NCBI GenBank assembly: GCA_047971145.1
Contig: JBKDZL010000010.1
Span: 17,843 to 81,842, forward strand
Direction of reading: 5' to 3'
Length of the DNA: 64,000 nucleotides
Source of the DNA: JBKDZL01 sp047971145
Lineage (GTDB): Bacteria > Bacillota_I > Bacilli_A > Erysipelotrichales > Erysipelotrichaceae
Position numbers and translations under genes: made by a program. Shown piece after piece: positions 34,973 through 43,825 of the stretch. Under the pieces are notes generated by a model. It was not told where the DNA came from. It searched no databases and saw nothing but the letters and a program-made list of their open reading frames with translations. Within the stretch, counting starts at the first letter, position 1. Every line of letters begins with the position of its first letter.

Positions 34973-35299
34973 ATGGATGAAAAAATAATTAAAATTGCTA
35001 TGGATATTATTTTAAATGCTGGGCATGCAAGAAATTCAATCAAGGCGGCTACTGATGCATTTGGAGAAAACCATAATGATAAAGTAGACAGCCTACTTAA
35101 AGAAGCGAGTGAATACTTGAGAGTTGCCCATGTTAAACAAACGGAAATTATCCAAGAAGAAGCACGAGGAATAAAACATGAAATACCATTATTATTCATC
35201 CACGCTCAAGATACTTTGATGACAATAATGTCTGAGTATAACATGACTAATAATTTTATCAAATTAATAAGATCAGCAAATAAAAATGGAGGAAAATAA
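34973..35299 (+). CDS. celC: PTS lactose/cellobiose-family EIIA component
   Basis: A 108-residue helical protein. Phospho-His77 and metal ligand Asp80 lie in IPLLFIHAQDTLMT, with AHVKQTEIIQEEARG upstream, as in LacF/CelC trimers. I take the ATG at 34973 with its TTGGAGAAA ribosome site; an upstream in-frame codon would overlap the celB end. The next gene starts right after its stop. Confidence 0.9.
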   Translation: MDEKIIKIAMDIILNAGHARNSIKAATDAFGENHNDKVDSLLKEASEYLRVAHVKQTEIIQEEARGIKHEIPLLFIHAQDTLMTIMSEYNMTNNFIKLIRSANKNGGK

Positions 35300-36724
35300 A
35301 TGAATAATCATAAAATGCCAGATGGATTTTTGTGGGGCGCATCAACAAGTGCTTATCAAGTAGAAGGTGCAGCCTTAGAAGATGGAAAAGGTATATCACA
35401 AATGGATGTTCAAAATAAAAATACTGGATTTGCCGATGCCTCAGTGGCTAGTGACCAATATCATAGATACAAAGAAGATATAGCTTTAATGAAGGAATGT
35501 GGATTTAATTCTCATAGATTCTCAATTGCTTGGTCAAGGATCTTCCCAGAAGGGGTTGGTAAAGTAAATAAAAAAGGTGTGGAATATTATGATAATTTTA
35601 TTGATGAATTGATAAAAAATGGAATTGAACCTATTCCTACATTATACCATTATGATATGCCGATGGCTCTAGTGGATAAATACGGTGGTTGGATTGACAG
35701 GCAAAGTGTTGATGATTATTGCCAATATGCTGAATTTGTCATTCGTCGTTACAAAGATAAAGTGAAGAGATGGTTAACTATTAACGAGCAAAGTATTATT
35801 GTAGAGTTTTGGACAAAGAAAAATTACGTTCCCGAATCTTTAAGAGATAAACCACAACTTAAATATCAAATAAATCATCACTTGAACTTAGCTCATGCTC
35901 ACTCATGTATTATGGTTAAGAAATATGTTAAAGATGGGAAAGTAGGAGCAGCAATTGGTTATTCACCAATTTATCCTCTGACATCAAACCCTAAGGATGT
36001 TTTAGCTATGCAAAATGCTGAGAATATCAAAAATCAATTTTACTTAGATATTTACTTTAAGGGTAAATACCCTAAACAAGCACTAAAATATTTAGAATCG
36101 AAAGGTATGGCCCCAATAATTGAAGCAGGTGACATGGATATAATTGCTCAAGTAAAATCTGATTACTTAGGAGTTAACTATTATGCTAGTAAATGTGTTA
36201 AATATCCAGAAAAAGATGCAGTATATACGGAAGCAGAAGCTAATCTTTCAGGACAAAAGGGTAAAATGGGAGCTTATGAAGTGGAACCTAATTATTATCA
36301 ATATTTAAAGAATCCTAATGCTGATACTAATGATTGGGATTGGACAGTAGATCCAGATGGTATGGAGTATTTACTTAAGGATATCTATCAAAGATATGAA
36401 GCACCATTATTTATTACAGAAAATGGTTATGGTTCTAGGGATGTTTTAACTAAAGATGGTAGAGTGCATGATGAGTATAGAATTGAGTATTGGAGAAATC
36501 ATCTTCAAGCAATCAAAAATGCAATTAATCATGGTGTAGAAGTATTTGGCTTCTTGCCTTGGTCAGCAGTAGATGTTCTTAGTACCAGCAATGGTTATCA
36601 AAAACGTTATGGTTTTATTTATGTAAATAGAAGTGATGATGATTTAAAAGATCTTAGAAGAATCAAAAAAGACAGTTTCTATTGGTATCAAAATGTTATT
36701 AAAACTAATGGTGAAGAATTATAA
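35300..36724 (+). CDS. GH1 6-phospho-beta-glucosidase
   Basis: A 474-residue glycoside hydrolase family 1 enzyme that hydrolyses the phosphorylated disaccharide delivered by the PTS. The acid/base Glu163 lies in LTINEQ and the nucleophile Glu374 in LFITENGYGSR; FLWGASTSAYQVEGA is the family N-terminus. The TSNGYQKRYGFIYV segment has the Ser, Lys and Tyr that bind the 6-phosphate in LacG-type enzymes. Gln replaces the usual Pro, Ile or Phe after the acid/base glutamate. A terminator follows. Confidence 0.93.
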   Translation: MNNHKMPDGFLWGASTSAYQVEGAALEDGKGISQMDVQNKNTGFADASVASDQYHRYKEDIALMKECGFNSHRFSIAWSRIFPEGVGKVNKKGVEYYDNFIDELIKNGIEPIPTLYHYDMPMALVDKYGGWIDRQSVDDYCQYAEFVIRRYKDKVKRWLTINEQSIIVEFWTKKNYVPESLRDKPQLKYQINHHLNLAHAHSCIMVKKYVKDGKVGAAIGYSPIYPLTSNPKDVLAMQNAENIKNQFYLDIYFKGKYPKQALKYLESKGMAPIIEAGDMDIIAQVKSDYLGVNYYASKCVKYPEKDAVYTEAEANLSGQKGKMGAYEVEPNYYQYLKNPNADTNDWDWTVDPDGMEYLLKDIYQRYEAPLFITENGYGSRDVLTKDGRVHDEYRIEYWRNHLQAIKNAINHGVEVFGFLPWSAVDVLSTSNGYQKRYGFIYVNRSDDDLKDLRRIKKDSFYWYQNVIKTNGEEL

Positions 36725-36736
36725 AATTAGAAATAG

Positions 36737-36768
36737 ACCTACAGGAAAAACTTGTAGGTTTTATTTTT
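36737..36768 (+). terminator. Rho-independent terminator of the beta-glucoside PTS operon
   Basis: ACCTACA and TGTAGGT pair around GGAAAAACT, followed by TTTATTTTT. Confidence 0.88.
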
Positions 36769-36821
36769 AGCTTAGATAGTCTATAATTAGAGTGATTACA
36801 TAACTATAAAGAGGTATTAAT

Positions 36822-37193
36822 ATGAAAGAGTTTAATGAATTTTTATTCACAATTACTGAGTCTGAAAATCAAAAAAAACTAAAAGAAGTTCTTAAGTGGA
36901 TTAGTGATAATTATCCTAATTTAGATAAAAGAATTGCTTGGAAGCAACCAATGTTTACTGATCATGGAACTTTTATTATTGGTTTTAGTGTTGCTAAAAA
37001 ACATTTCGCTATAGCAGTTGAATCAGCAGCTATGCAAGAATTTGAAAAAGCTTTAGAGCAATCTGGTTATAATTGTAGTAAAATGCTTATTAAGATAAAA
37101 TGGGATCAAGAAGTTAATTATCAATTACTTAAAACTTTGATTGACTTTAACATTGATCATAAAAAAAATGTCTCAACTTTTTGGGCTAAATAG
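36822..37193 (+). CDS. DUF1801 (YdhG/iron-chaperone-like) protein
   Basis: A 123-residue protein. RIAWKQPMFTDHGTFIIGFS and KKHFAIAVESAAMQEFEKAL match the YdhG/DUF1801 frataxin-like fold, whose Bacillus members were described as iron chaperones. Function here is unproven. It has its own ribosome site (AGAGGT) and weak promoter. It ends directly before a broken CapA gene. Confidence 0.75.
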   Translation: MKEFNEFLFTITESENQKKLKEVLKWISDNYPNLDKRIAWKQPMFTDHGTFIIGFSVAKKHFAIAVESAAMQEFEKALEQSGYNCSKMLIKIKWDQEVNYQLLKTLIDFNIDHKKNVSTFWAK

Positions 37194-37196
37194 AGA

Positions 37197-37705
37197 GATT
37201 ATGAAAATAATGGTATAAAATTTGGGCTTTTAGCTTATGTTGAGCATTTAAATGGTTTTAGCTTAGACGATAATCATGTTAATTCTGTTAGTATGTATTC
37301 ACAGGATAAGGTAGTTAAAGATACTAATTATTTAAATGAACAAAATGTTGATGTGACTATTTGCTCTCATGCTCATACCTTAAATCCAATTGAAATCATT
37401 ACTAACTCTGCTGGAACACATCAAACAGTAACTGCTTATTTCTTAGGAAATGTTCAGCTTATCTGCATGATTATATTTTTGAGACTGCCTATGGTGATAT
37501 TTTGGAAATGGAATTTAATAAAGAGACTTATCGTGGCGAGGTAGTTGGTACTAGTGTTGAGAATATTAATTTTTATCCTACTTTCAACAATACTTATAAT
37601 GAAGATTTATCAATTGCTCCTTTAAGGGTTTCTGATTATAGTAATCAATTCAATAACATTTGTTCTATTATCACTAAATATTATGATATTAAGTGTTATA
37701 ACTAA
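37197..37705 (+). pseudogene. CapA/poly-gamma-glutamate synthesis-type protein, truncated and frameshifted
   Basis: Two frames join to a degraded metallophosphatase-like CapA protein. Frame 1 (37197 to about 37456) reads NGIKFGLLAYVEHLNG, then VDVTICSHAHTLNPIEII and TAYFLGN, which match the HPHVLQPIE and YSLGNF motifs of the family. Frame 2 (about 37457-37705) reads LHDYIFETAYGDILEMEF and onward to a stop. The N-terminal half of the domain is missing, an internal part before the HAH motif is shortened, and a single frameshift near 37456 breaks it. Confidence 0.7.
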
Positions 37706-37748
37706 TAAATGGCTTTATTAATGAGTGTATTTAGTATAAAATAATTAT

Positions 37749-38495
37749 ATGAAAATAGTTACTTGGAATGTTAATGGGTTAAGAGCCTGCCTGAAAAAAG
37801 GCTTTAGAGATTATTTTGAAGAAAGTGATGCTGATGTTTTTTGTGTCCAAGAAACCAAAATGCAACCTGATCAAGTTAATTTTAAATTTGCGGGCTATCA
37901 TGAGTATTACAATAGTGCAGTAAAAAAAGGTTACTCCTCAACTGCTTTATATAGTAAAGAAAAACCAATTAAGGTAATTGAAGATATTGGAATTGAAGAG
38001 CATGATCAAGAGGGTAGAGTAATTACTGCGGAATTTGAAAAGTGTTATGTTGTTTGTTGTTATACCCCTAATTCTAAAGATGGTTTGTTGCGATTACCGT
38101 ATCGTCAAGTGTGGGAAGATGATTTTAGAGCTTACTTATTATCATTAGATAAACCAGTAATTTTGTGTGGTGATTTGAATGTTGCCCATAATGAAATTGA
38201 CTTAAAAAATGATAAAACCAATCATAAAAACCCAGGGTTTAGCGATCAAGAGCGAGAAAAGTTCACCGCTTTATTAGCAAGTGGCTTTACTGATGTTTTT
38301 AGATATTTATATCCACAAGCAGTAGAATATTCTTGGTGGAGTTATCGTGCTAATGCTAGAGCTAATAATGCTGGTTGGAGAATAGATTATTTTGTTATCA
38401 GTGATAGTCTTAAGGAGTATGTTAGAGAGTGTACCATCAGGCAAGATATTTTTGGCTCTGATCATTGCCCAGTAGAATTGGAAATAGCACTATGA
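37749..38495 (+). CDS. xth: Exodeoxyribonuclease III (ExoA/Xth family AP endonuclease)
   Basis: A 248-residue base-excision repair nuclease: WNVNGLRACLKKGF with the metal Asn, DVFCVQETKMQ with the metal Glu, GDLNVAHNEIDL (Asp and Asn), GFTDVFRYLYPQ, YSWWSYR and GSDHCPVELEI with the catalytic Asp-His. Length is typical. There is no ribosome site; a TATAAAAT box ends 6 to 8 nt before the ATG, so the mRNA is predicted leaderless. Its TGA stop overlaps the maf start (ATGA). Confidence 0.95.
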   Translation: MKIVTWNVNGLRACLKKGFRDYFEESDADVFCVQETKMQPDQVNFKFAGYHEYYNSAVKKGYSSTALYSKEKPIKVIEDIGIEEHDQEGRVITAEFEKCYVVCCYTPNSKDGLLRLPYRQVWEDDFRAYLLSLDKPVILCGDLNVAHNEIDLKNDKTNHKNPGFSDQEREKFTALLASGFTDVFRYLYPQAVEYSWWSYRANARANNAGWRIDYFVISDSLKEYVRECTIRQDIFGSDHCPVELEIAL

Positions 38496-39028
38496 TTTTA
38501 GCTAGTAAATCACCTAGAAGAAAAGAGTTATTTAAGCTTATTACTAATGATTTTGAAATCAGAGAAGTTGATATTGATGAAACATTAGATAGTGATAGCT
38601 CAATAGTGGTAGCTTTGGAAAAGTTAGCTTTAAAAAAAGCTCAGGCAATTACGAGTGATGATTTAATAATTGCGGCTGATACAGTTGTGGTTTATCAAAA
38701 TAAAATTTTTGGTAAGCCTAAAGATAAAAAAGAAGCTGTGGAAATGCTAAGTGCCCTAAGTGGTAATACTCACCATGTAATTAGTGCAGTAGCCATGCTA
38801 AGAAAAAACTACTCTAAAACTTTTACCCAGATTACTGAAGTTTGTTTCTATCCATTAACACTTGAGGAGATTAATGATTATATTGATAAGTATCAGCCTT
38901 ATGATAAAGCGGGTGCTTATGGTATTCAAGATGGCGGTGCCTTGTTGATTGAAGAAATAAATGGGGATTATTATAATGTAATGGGTTTACCCATTGCTAG
39001 ATTAAACAGAGAATTATTGAATTTTTAA
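38492..39028 (+). CDS. maf: Maf family nucleotide pyrophosphatase
   Basis: A 178-residue house-cleaning enzyme that hydrolyses non-canonical or methylated nucleoside triphosphates. Starting at the ATG inside the xth stop gives the family N-terminus MILASKSPRRKELF; DLIIAADTVVVYQNKIFGKP and YDKAGAYGIQDGGALLIEEI are the other motifs. The ATGA overlap shows translational coupling to xth. Confidence 0.92.
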   Translation: MILASKSPRRKELFKLITNDFEIREVDIDETLDSDSSIVVALEKLALKKAQAITSDDLIIAADTVVVYQNKIFGKPKDKKEAVEMLSALSGNTHHVISAVAMLRKNYSKTFTQITEVCFYPLTLEEINDYIDKYQPYDKAGAYGIQDGGALLIEEINGDYYNVMGLPIARLNRELLNF

Positions 39029-39049
39029 AAGCCCTAAGAGGCTTTTTTA
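39027..39049. terminator. Terminator after maf
   Basis: AAAAGCC and GGCTTTT pair around CTAAGA, then TT. The A-rich left arm means it could also serve the convergent DUF1836 gene. Confidence 0.85.
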
Positions 39050-39553
39050 TTTATCTAAATTTTTTAAACTTAATTGGAAGAATATTTTACCGGCAATTAA
39101 TTCGATCGCAAGTTGAATAAGAAAAACTGGATAGCCATTAAAACCGGTTGCTTGAGTATGTTCAATTTCTTCTTGGTTGATTATTTTTCTTAAACAATGA
39201 ACAAAATCTTTTCTAAAGTAATTATAAGCTAAAACATTTGGTACATGTTTCTTTTGAAAGTTTATTAAAATTTGAGTTTCTTCTAAAGAAAAAGAATGCT
39301 TTAAAATAGTAATTACAATTAAATATGCAATGTGCTCATTATTATATTTCTTTTTAATTGGTGTTGATATTAGTCCTGATTTAACATAATTATTAATCAT
39401 AGTTTTAGTGATTATTTTATCATCACCATCTTTTATAAAGGCTAAAGTATCATTTAAATATATTAATAATTCTCCCATATATAGAGTTTCTACAGGTAAC
39501 TCTTGGAAACGGGGAAGATAAATCTTATCCAAAATTTTATTAATTTCTTGCAT
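39047..39553 (-). CDS. DUF1836 domain protein
   Basis: A 168-residue protein, probably soluble and helical. YLPRFQELPVETLYMGELLIYL followed by ITKTMINNYVKSGLISTPIKKKY, then HIAYLIVITILKHSFSLEET, match the DUF1836 family of Bacillota; the TMINNYVK part resembles a winged-helix MerR-like DNA reader, though function is not known. It is predicted leaderless: TATAAT ends 6 nt before the ATG on the minus strand and no ribosome site is visible. Confidence 0.75.
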   Translation of the reverse strand: MQEINKILDKIYLPRFQELPVETLYMGELLIYLNDTLAFIKDGDDKIITKTMINNYVKSGLISTPIKKKYNNEHIAYLIVITILKHSFSLEETQILINFQKKHVPNVLAYNYFRKDFVHCLRKIINQEEIEHTQATGFNGYPVFLIQLAIELIAGKIFFQLSLKNLDK

Positions 39554-39623
39554 AAATATATTATAAATGTTAAATTAATATAAGACAAGTAGTTTTAAAT
39601 ACTACATGCAAAATGGAGGTTGT

Positions 39624-40475
39624 ATGAACAAAATTGCAGTATTAACAGATTCAGCAGTAAATTTGCCTAAACAATTCATGGATTTAGATTTTGTCTATGT
39701 TGCACCACTTAAGGTTAATCGAGATGGAGAAGAGTTTTTAGATGGTATTGATATTGATCCTAGAACTGTTGCGAGTGAGATAGATGATCATGATTTTAAA
39801 ACAACTTTGGTTAATCCCCTAGAAGCACTATCTTTTTACAATAAAGCTAAAGATGATGGTTATAATATTTTGTTGAGTGTTAATTTATCTTCAAGTTTAT
39901 CAGGTACTTTTAATTCTTTTAGAATCGCCGCTGATCAAATAGAGGGCGTAGAAGTCTATAATTTTGATACTAATAGTGCTGGTATTGGTGCAGGTTTACA
40001 AGTAATTAGAGCCATTGAGTTAGTTCAAGCCAATAAGTCTATTAGTGAAATCATCGAATATTTAGAAGGGCACAAGAAAAACTCTAAAGTTACTTTGTTA
40101 CCTGGTAGTTTGAAATATTTAGTAAAAGGTGGCAGGTTAAGTAAATTAAAAGGCACTATTGGTGGAATTTTAAATATTAGTCCAATTTTAGAAGTTCAAG
40201 AGAGTGGTGAAATAATTCAAGTAGCTAAAGGGCGAGGCTTTAAAAATGCGATTACTACTAGTATTAAGCGTTATTCTGAAATGTTTAAAAACCTTGGTAC
40301 TATTGATGTTGGCCTTTCTACTTCTTTTGATGAGGAAGAGTTAGATATTGCCGAGGCTGCTTTGAAAGAGGCTTTGCCAAAAATTCGAAATGTTTATCGC
40401 ACTTATTTAACACCAGTTTTATGTATCCATGCTGGTCCTAAAAATATTGTTATTTCTATTTATCCAATAGATTAA
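39624..40475 (+). CDS. DegV family fatty-acid-binding protein (second copy)
   Basis: A 283-residue DegV protein: MNKIAVLTDSAVNLPKQFMD, EEFLDGIDIDPRTVA, FKTTLVNPLEALSFY, NLSSSLSGTFNSFRIA and LKYLVKGGRLSKLKGTIGGI. I take the ATG at 39624, 4 nt after the ATGGAGGT ribosome site; an ATG at 39606 lies upstream of that site. It differs from the 21982 copy in the ligand loop (SSLSGT here, SGLSGT there), so the two may bind different fatty acids (inference). Confidence 0.9.
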   Translation: MNKIAVLTDSAVNLPKQFMDLDFVYVAPLKVNRDGEEFLDGIDIDPRTVASEIDDHDFKTTLVNPLEALSFYNKAKDDGYNILLSVNLSSSLSGTFNSFRIAADQIEGVEVYNFDTNSAGIGAGLQVIRAIELVQANKSISEIIEYLEGHKKNSKVTLLPGSLKYLVKGGRLSKLKGTIGGILNISPILEVQESGEIIQVAKGRGFKNAITTSIKRYSEMFKNLGTIDVGLSTSFDEEELDIAEAALKEALPKIRNVYRTYLTPVLCIHAGPKNIVISIYPID

Positions 40476-40482
40476 CTAAATA

Positions 40483-40521
40483 AAAAAAAGGTTTGAACTT
40501 TAATTGTTCAGACCTTTTTTT
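40483..40521. terminator. Bidirectional terminator between degV and the metal ATPase
   Basis: AAAAAAGG and CCTTTTTT with inner TGAAC/GTTCA pairs. Strong A and T tails on either side let it serve both convergent genes. Confidence 0.85.
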
Positions 40522-40522
40522 G

Positions 40523-42427
40523 TTAATCACCTGTATATCTAAGTAAACGAGTAGCATTTAAAATAGCTAATAATGATACTCCAACATCAGCAAAGATTGC
40601 CATCCAAATTGATGTCATATTAAACAGGGCTAATAACATTACAAAGATTTTAAATCCTAAAGAAAAACAAATGTTTTGACTAACAATCCTACGAGTTTTA
40701 TGAGCAATTTTTTTAGCTTTAACTAAACTGTTTAAATCATCATTCATAATAACAATATCAGCAGCTTCTATGGCGGCATCAGATCCTACCTCGCCCATGG
40801 CAATACCAATATCGCTTCTAATTAAAACTGGAGCATCATTGATACCATCTCCTACAAAGACTACCTTGTCACTAGCTTTTTTATGGGCAATGATTTCTTC
40901 AATTTTGTTTACTTTATCTTGTGGTAATAATTCAGCATAATATTTATCGATAGCCAATTCTTCTGCGATTAGATTGGCAGTATTCTTGTTATCTCCAGTT
41001 AACATTGTAAATTCTTTAGTGTTTAACTGTTTTAGTTGTGTTAGAGCAGTTTTGGTATTTTCCTTGATTAAATCAGCGATTAAAATAACACCTAAATATT
41101 CACTATCTCTAGCAACATAGACTGAAGTATAAGGATATTCCTCTAAGTTTTTAATGCCAATATCTGCCATTAAAGTGATGTTGCCTAAATAGATTGTTTG
41201 CTTATTAATAAGTGTTTTAAGACCTTTTCCAGCAATTTCTTCTGATTCATTAGTGTAGTCAATCTGTTTGTTGTAAGCTTTGATTATTGATTTAGCAATT
41301 GGATGATTAGAGTTGCTCTCAGCAATCGCTGCGATTTCTAGTAGTTCTTCTTTTGAAATATTATTAGTAATAATGTCTTTAACCGCAAAGACTCCTTTAG
41401 TTAAAGTTCCTGTTTTATCAAAGACAAATTCATTAGCACTATTAAGTGCTTCTAAATGATTTGCGCCTTTAATTAAAATACCTTGTCTGGCTGCTGAGCC
41501 AATTCCTCCAAAGAAAGCTGCAGGAATTGAGATTACTAGAGCACACGGGCAAGAAATGATTAGAAAAGTTAGGGCGGTATAAATCCAATCACTCAGAGAA
41601 CCCCAACCAATCATAGGTGGAATAATAGCAATGATAATAGCTAAATAAACAACAATTGGCGTATAAATTTTTGCAAACTTGGTAATAAATTTTTCACTAG
41701 TAGCTTTATTAGTACTAGCAGTCTCAACTAATTCAAGAATTTTCGCCACAGTTGACTCACTATACTCTTTTGTCACTTCAATTTCAATTAAGCCATCAGT
41801 TGAGATTGATCCAGATAAGACAGTAGTCCCTTTTTCTGCCTTGATTAATTTACTCTCACCAGTTAATGATTGGTTATTAATATAACTGCTTCCTTTAATA
41901 ATGGTCCCATCTAAGGCAATTTTTTCGCCAGGCTTTACTACAATAATATTACCAATTTTTACAGTTTCAGGGTTTACTTCTTCTAGTAAATCGCCTTTTT
42001 TTACTCGAGCCATATCTGGTCTGATATCCATTAGCTCAGTAATATTACTTTTACTACGGGCTACAGCTTTTTCTTGTAACAATTCTCCTGCTCCATAAAA
42101 AATCATAACTGCTACCCCTTCAGCCATTTCACCTATGGCAAAAGCACCAATTGAGGCTACACTCATTAAGAAATTTTCATCAAAAACTTTTCCTTGGAGA
42201 ATATTTTTAAAAGCTGATAATAAAACTTCATAGCCAGCTAAGCCATAAGCTATTAAGAAGATACTTAAGCGAATTATTGACTCCAGCGGACAAAAAATAG
42301 CCAGTAACATTAAGATAGTTGCACAAACTAACCTAATGCTAAATAATTTTAAATTCATTTCATTTTTATGATGTTCGCTGCCACAGCTTCCATGACAACC
42401 TGAATGCAATAATTTTTTGATTAGCAT
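40523..42427 (-). CDS. Heavy-metal P1B-type ATPase (Zn/Cd/Pb exporter type)
   Basis: A 634-residue metal pump. A short Cys/His-rich N-terminus (HSGCHGSCGSEHHKN) replaces the usual ferredoxin-like metal domain. TGES at 189-192, the metal-site CPC at 293-295, phosphorylation motif DKTGT at 337-341, and GDGINDAP near 540 follow. The C-terminal helices carry Lys (GFKIFVML) and Asp (IFADVGVS), the pair that marks zinc, cadmium and lead pumps of the ZntA/CadA type. The ribosome site is AAAGGAGA. It is preceded by a double palindrome fitting an ArsR/SmtB-type metal sensor. Confidence 0.92.
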   Translation of the reverse strand: MLIKKLLHSGCHGSCGSEHHKNEMNLKLFSIRLVCATILMLLAIFCPLESIIRLSIFLIAYGLAGYEVLLSAFKNILQGKVFDENFLMSVASIGAFAIGEMAEGVAVMIFYGAGELLQEKAVARSKSNITELMDIRPDMARVKKGDLLEEVNPETVKIGNIIVVKPGEKIALDGTIIKGSSYINNQSLTGESKLIKAEKGTTVLSGSISTDGLIEIEVTKEYSESTVAKILELVETASTNKATSEKFITKFAKIYTPIVVYLAIIIAIIPPMIGWGSLSDWIYTALTFLIISCPCALVISIPAAFFGGIGSAARQGILIKGANHLEALNSANEFVFDKTGTLTKGVFAVKDIITNNISKEELLEIAAIAESNSNHPIAKSIIKAYNKQIDYTNESEEIAGKGLKTLINKQTIYLGNITLMADIGIKNLEEYPYTSVYVARDSEYLGVILIADLIKENTKTALTQLKQLNTKEFTMLTGDNKNTANLIAEELAIDKYYAELLPQDKVNKIEEIIAHKKASDKVVFVGDGINDAPVLIRSDIGIAMGEVGSDAAIEAADIVIMNDDLNSLVKAKKIAHKTRRIVSQNICFSLGFKIFVMLLALFNMTSIWMAIFADVGVSLLAILNATRLLRYTGD

Positions 42428-42440
42428 ATTAATCTCCTTT

Positions 42441-42476
42441 ATATGAAATATTCTTCATATGAGAATATACTCATAT
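42441..42476 (-). promoter_or_regulatory. Twin palindromic operator before the metal ATPase (ArsR/CadC-like)
   Basis: ATATGAA-N6-TTCATAT (42441-42460) and ATATGAG-N6-CTCATAT (42457-42476) are two 20-bp palindromes sharing four bases, 16 bp centre to centre. Each resembles the ATATGA-type half sites of SmtB/ArsR zinc and cadmium sensors. The first lies right beside the ribosome site. Confidence 0.6.
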
Positions 42477-42508
42477 TATATAGTTAAGAAAAAAATAAGT
42501 CAATAAAT

Positions 42509-43159
42509 TTAATAAAGTTTAAATGTGTTTTTATGGTAGTCAATGATATTATCTTGTTTTAATTGCATTAGAACATAGCTAAGGGCTGATCTATCAACAC
42601 CGAGGAAATTAGCTAATTGCTCACGATTAAAGGGGATAATTATTTCTTGATTTTTATTTTTTGTTTGACTTTTTAAATAGCTTAGCAGTTTGTTTTTGAT
42701 GCTTCGCTCACTTAATATTTGGATGCGCTGATTAAGTAGTATTAACTTATCACTTAGACACTTAATAAAATTTTGTATTAAGATACTCTGATATTTATGT
42801 TTGTTAAGTTTAGTTAAATTTTGAAAGTTGAGATAAAGAACATTAGTTTCTTTAGTTGCGAGTACATCATAGGGCAGTGGTTGATTATTAGCTACTAAAA
42901 CTTCACCGAAAATCTCATTCTTTTGAAAATTACTAATTATACTAGCGTTGCCTGATTCATCGTATTTATATATTACGATTTCTCCACTAATAATTATTCC
43001 TAAATCTTCGATATAATCTCCTACATGGTAAATGGCAGTATTTTTAGGATATTCTTTAGTAAAGCTTTCTAGTTGTCTTAAAAGTTCAATGATTTCAGAT
43101 GCGGGAATATTGTCGAAAAGAATGTTTTTTGCTAGTATTTCAGTATTTAAATTATCCAT
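42509..43159 (-). CDS. Crp/Fnr family transcriptional regulator
   Basis: About 216 residues: an N-terminal cyclic-nucleotide-binding-type barrel (TAIYHVGDYIEDLGIIISGE, IYKYDESGNASIISNF, NEIFGEVLV) and a C-terminal HTH_Crp domain (FNREQLANFLGVDRSALSYV). No N-terminal cysteine cluster is present, so it is not an FeS-type Fnr. I take the ATG at 43157-43159, since TATAAT ends 6 nt before it; a TTG 18 nt further upstream would put the promoter box inside the gene. It is predicted leaderless and divergent from the nicotinamidase. Confidence 0.85.
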   Translation of the reverse strand: MDNLNTEILAKNILFDNIPASEIIELLRQLESFTKEYPKNTAIYHVGDYIEDLGIIISGEIVIYKYDESGNASIISNFQKNEIFGEVLVANNQPLPYDVLATKETNVLYLNFQNLTKLNKHKYQSILIQNFIKCLSDKLILLNQRIQILSERSIKNKLLSYLKSQTKNKNQEIIIPFNREQLANFLGVDRSALSYVLMQLKQDNIIDYHKNTFKLY

Positions 43160-43258
43160 ATCATTATTATAATTCAAAATTAGTCAAATAGATAATAAAG
43201 CTATTCAAATTGCCAAAAGTCCATTACAATAGAAATCAGAGAGTTTTAAGGGGGGAAT

Positions 43259-43825
43259 ATGAAGAAGTTATTAGTAGTTGTGGACTTAGTGAATGGTTTT
43301 ATTAATGAGGGTGCCCTTCACGATAATCAGATTAAAACAATAATTCCAGAGTGTAAGAGATTAATTGGGGAGTTTCTAAATGCTGGTCATGAGGTTGTGG
43401 CTTTTAGAGACTGTCATAATAGCGATGATGAAGAATTTTTAGATTATCCGACTCATTGTTTAAGAGGTAGTAATGAAGCAGAGTTTGTAGATGAAATTAA
43501 AGAGTATGAAGATCAAATGATTGTGATTGATAAGCAAACAACCAATGGTTTTACCGCTGAAGATTTTCAAAAAGATATAAAGAAATATAGTCAAATGGAT
43601 GAAATTGTTGTGGTGGGCTGTTGTACAGATATTTGTGTTTTACAGTTTGTGATGGAAATGGTAATTATGCATTGCCATTTTGATTTGAAATATCAATTAG
43701 TAGTACCAAAAGATGCTTGTTCTACTTATCAATTAGAAGATCATAATCGTGATGATTTTAATGCAAAAGCTTATGATTTAATGCTTAAAAATAATGTTAA
43801 AGTGGTTGATCATTATGAATTATAG
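43259..43825 (+). CDS. pncA: Nicotinamidase (isochorismatase-fold cysteine hydrolase)
   Basis: A 188-residue enzyme deamidating nicotinamide to nicotinate. Catalytic triad candidates are Asp9 (VVDLVNGF), Lys92 and Cys126 (GCCTDICVLQF). Metal ligands Asp51, His53 and His66 appear in RDCHNSDDEEFLDYPTHC, the nicotinamidase DxH...H pattern that plain isochorismatases lack. It overlaps the nicotinate phosphoribosyltransferase gene by 11 nt, so product and next enzyme are made together. Confidence 0.9.
   Translation: MKKLLVVVDLVNGFINEGALHDNQIKTIIPECKRLIGEFLNAGHEVVAFRDCHNSDDEEFLDYPTHCLRGSNEAEFVDEIKEYEDQMIVIDKQTTNGFTAEDFQKDIKKYSQMDEIVVVGCCTDICVLQFVMEMVIMHCHFDLKYQLVVPKDACSTYQLEDHNRDDFNAKAYDLMLKNNVKVVDHYEL

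Noticed and set aside
43178..43258. NAD+ or other riboswitch ahead of the nicotinamidase gene
   Set aside because: The gap is short, AT-rich and shows no stable paired structure.
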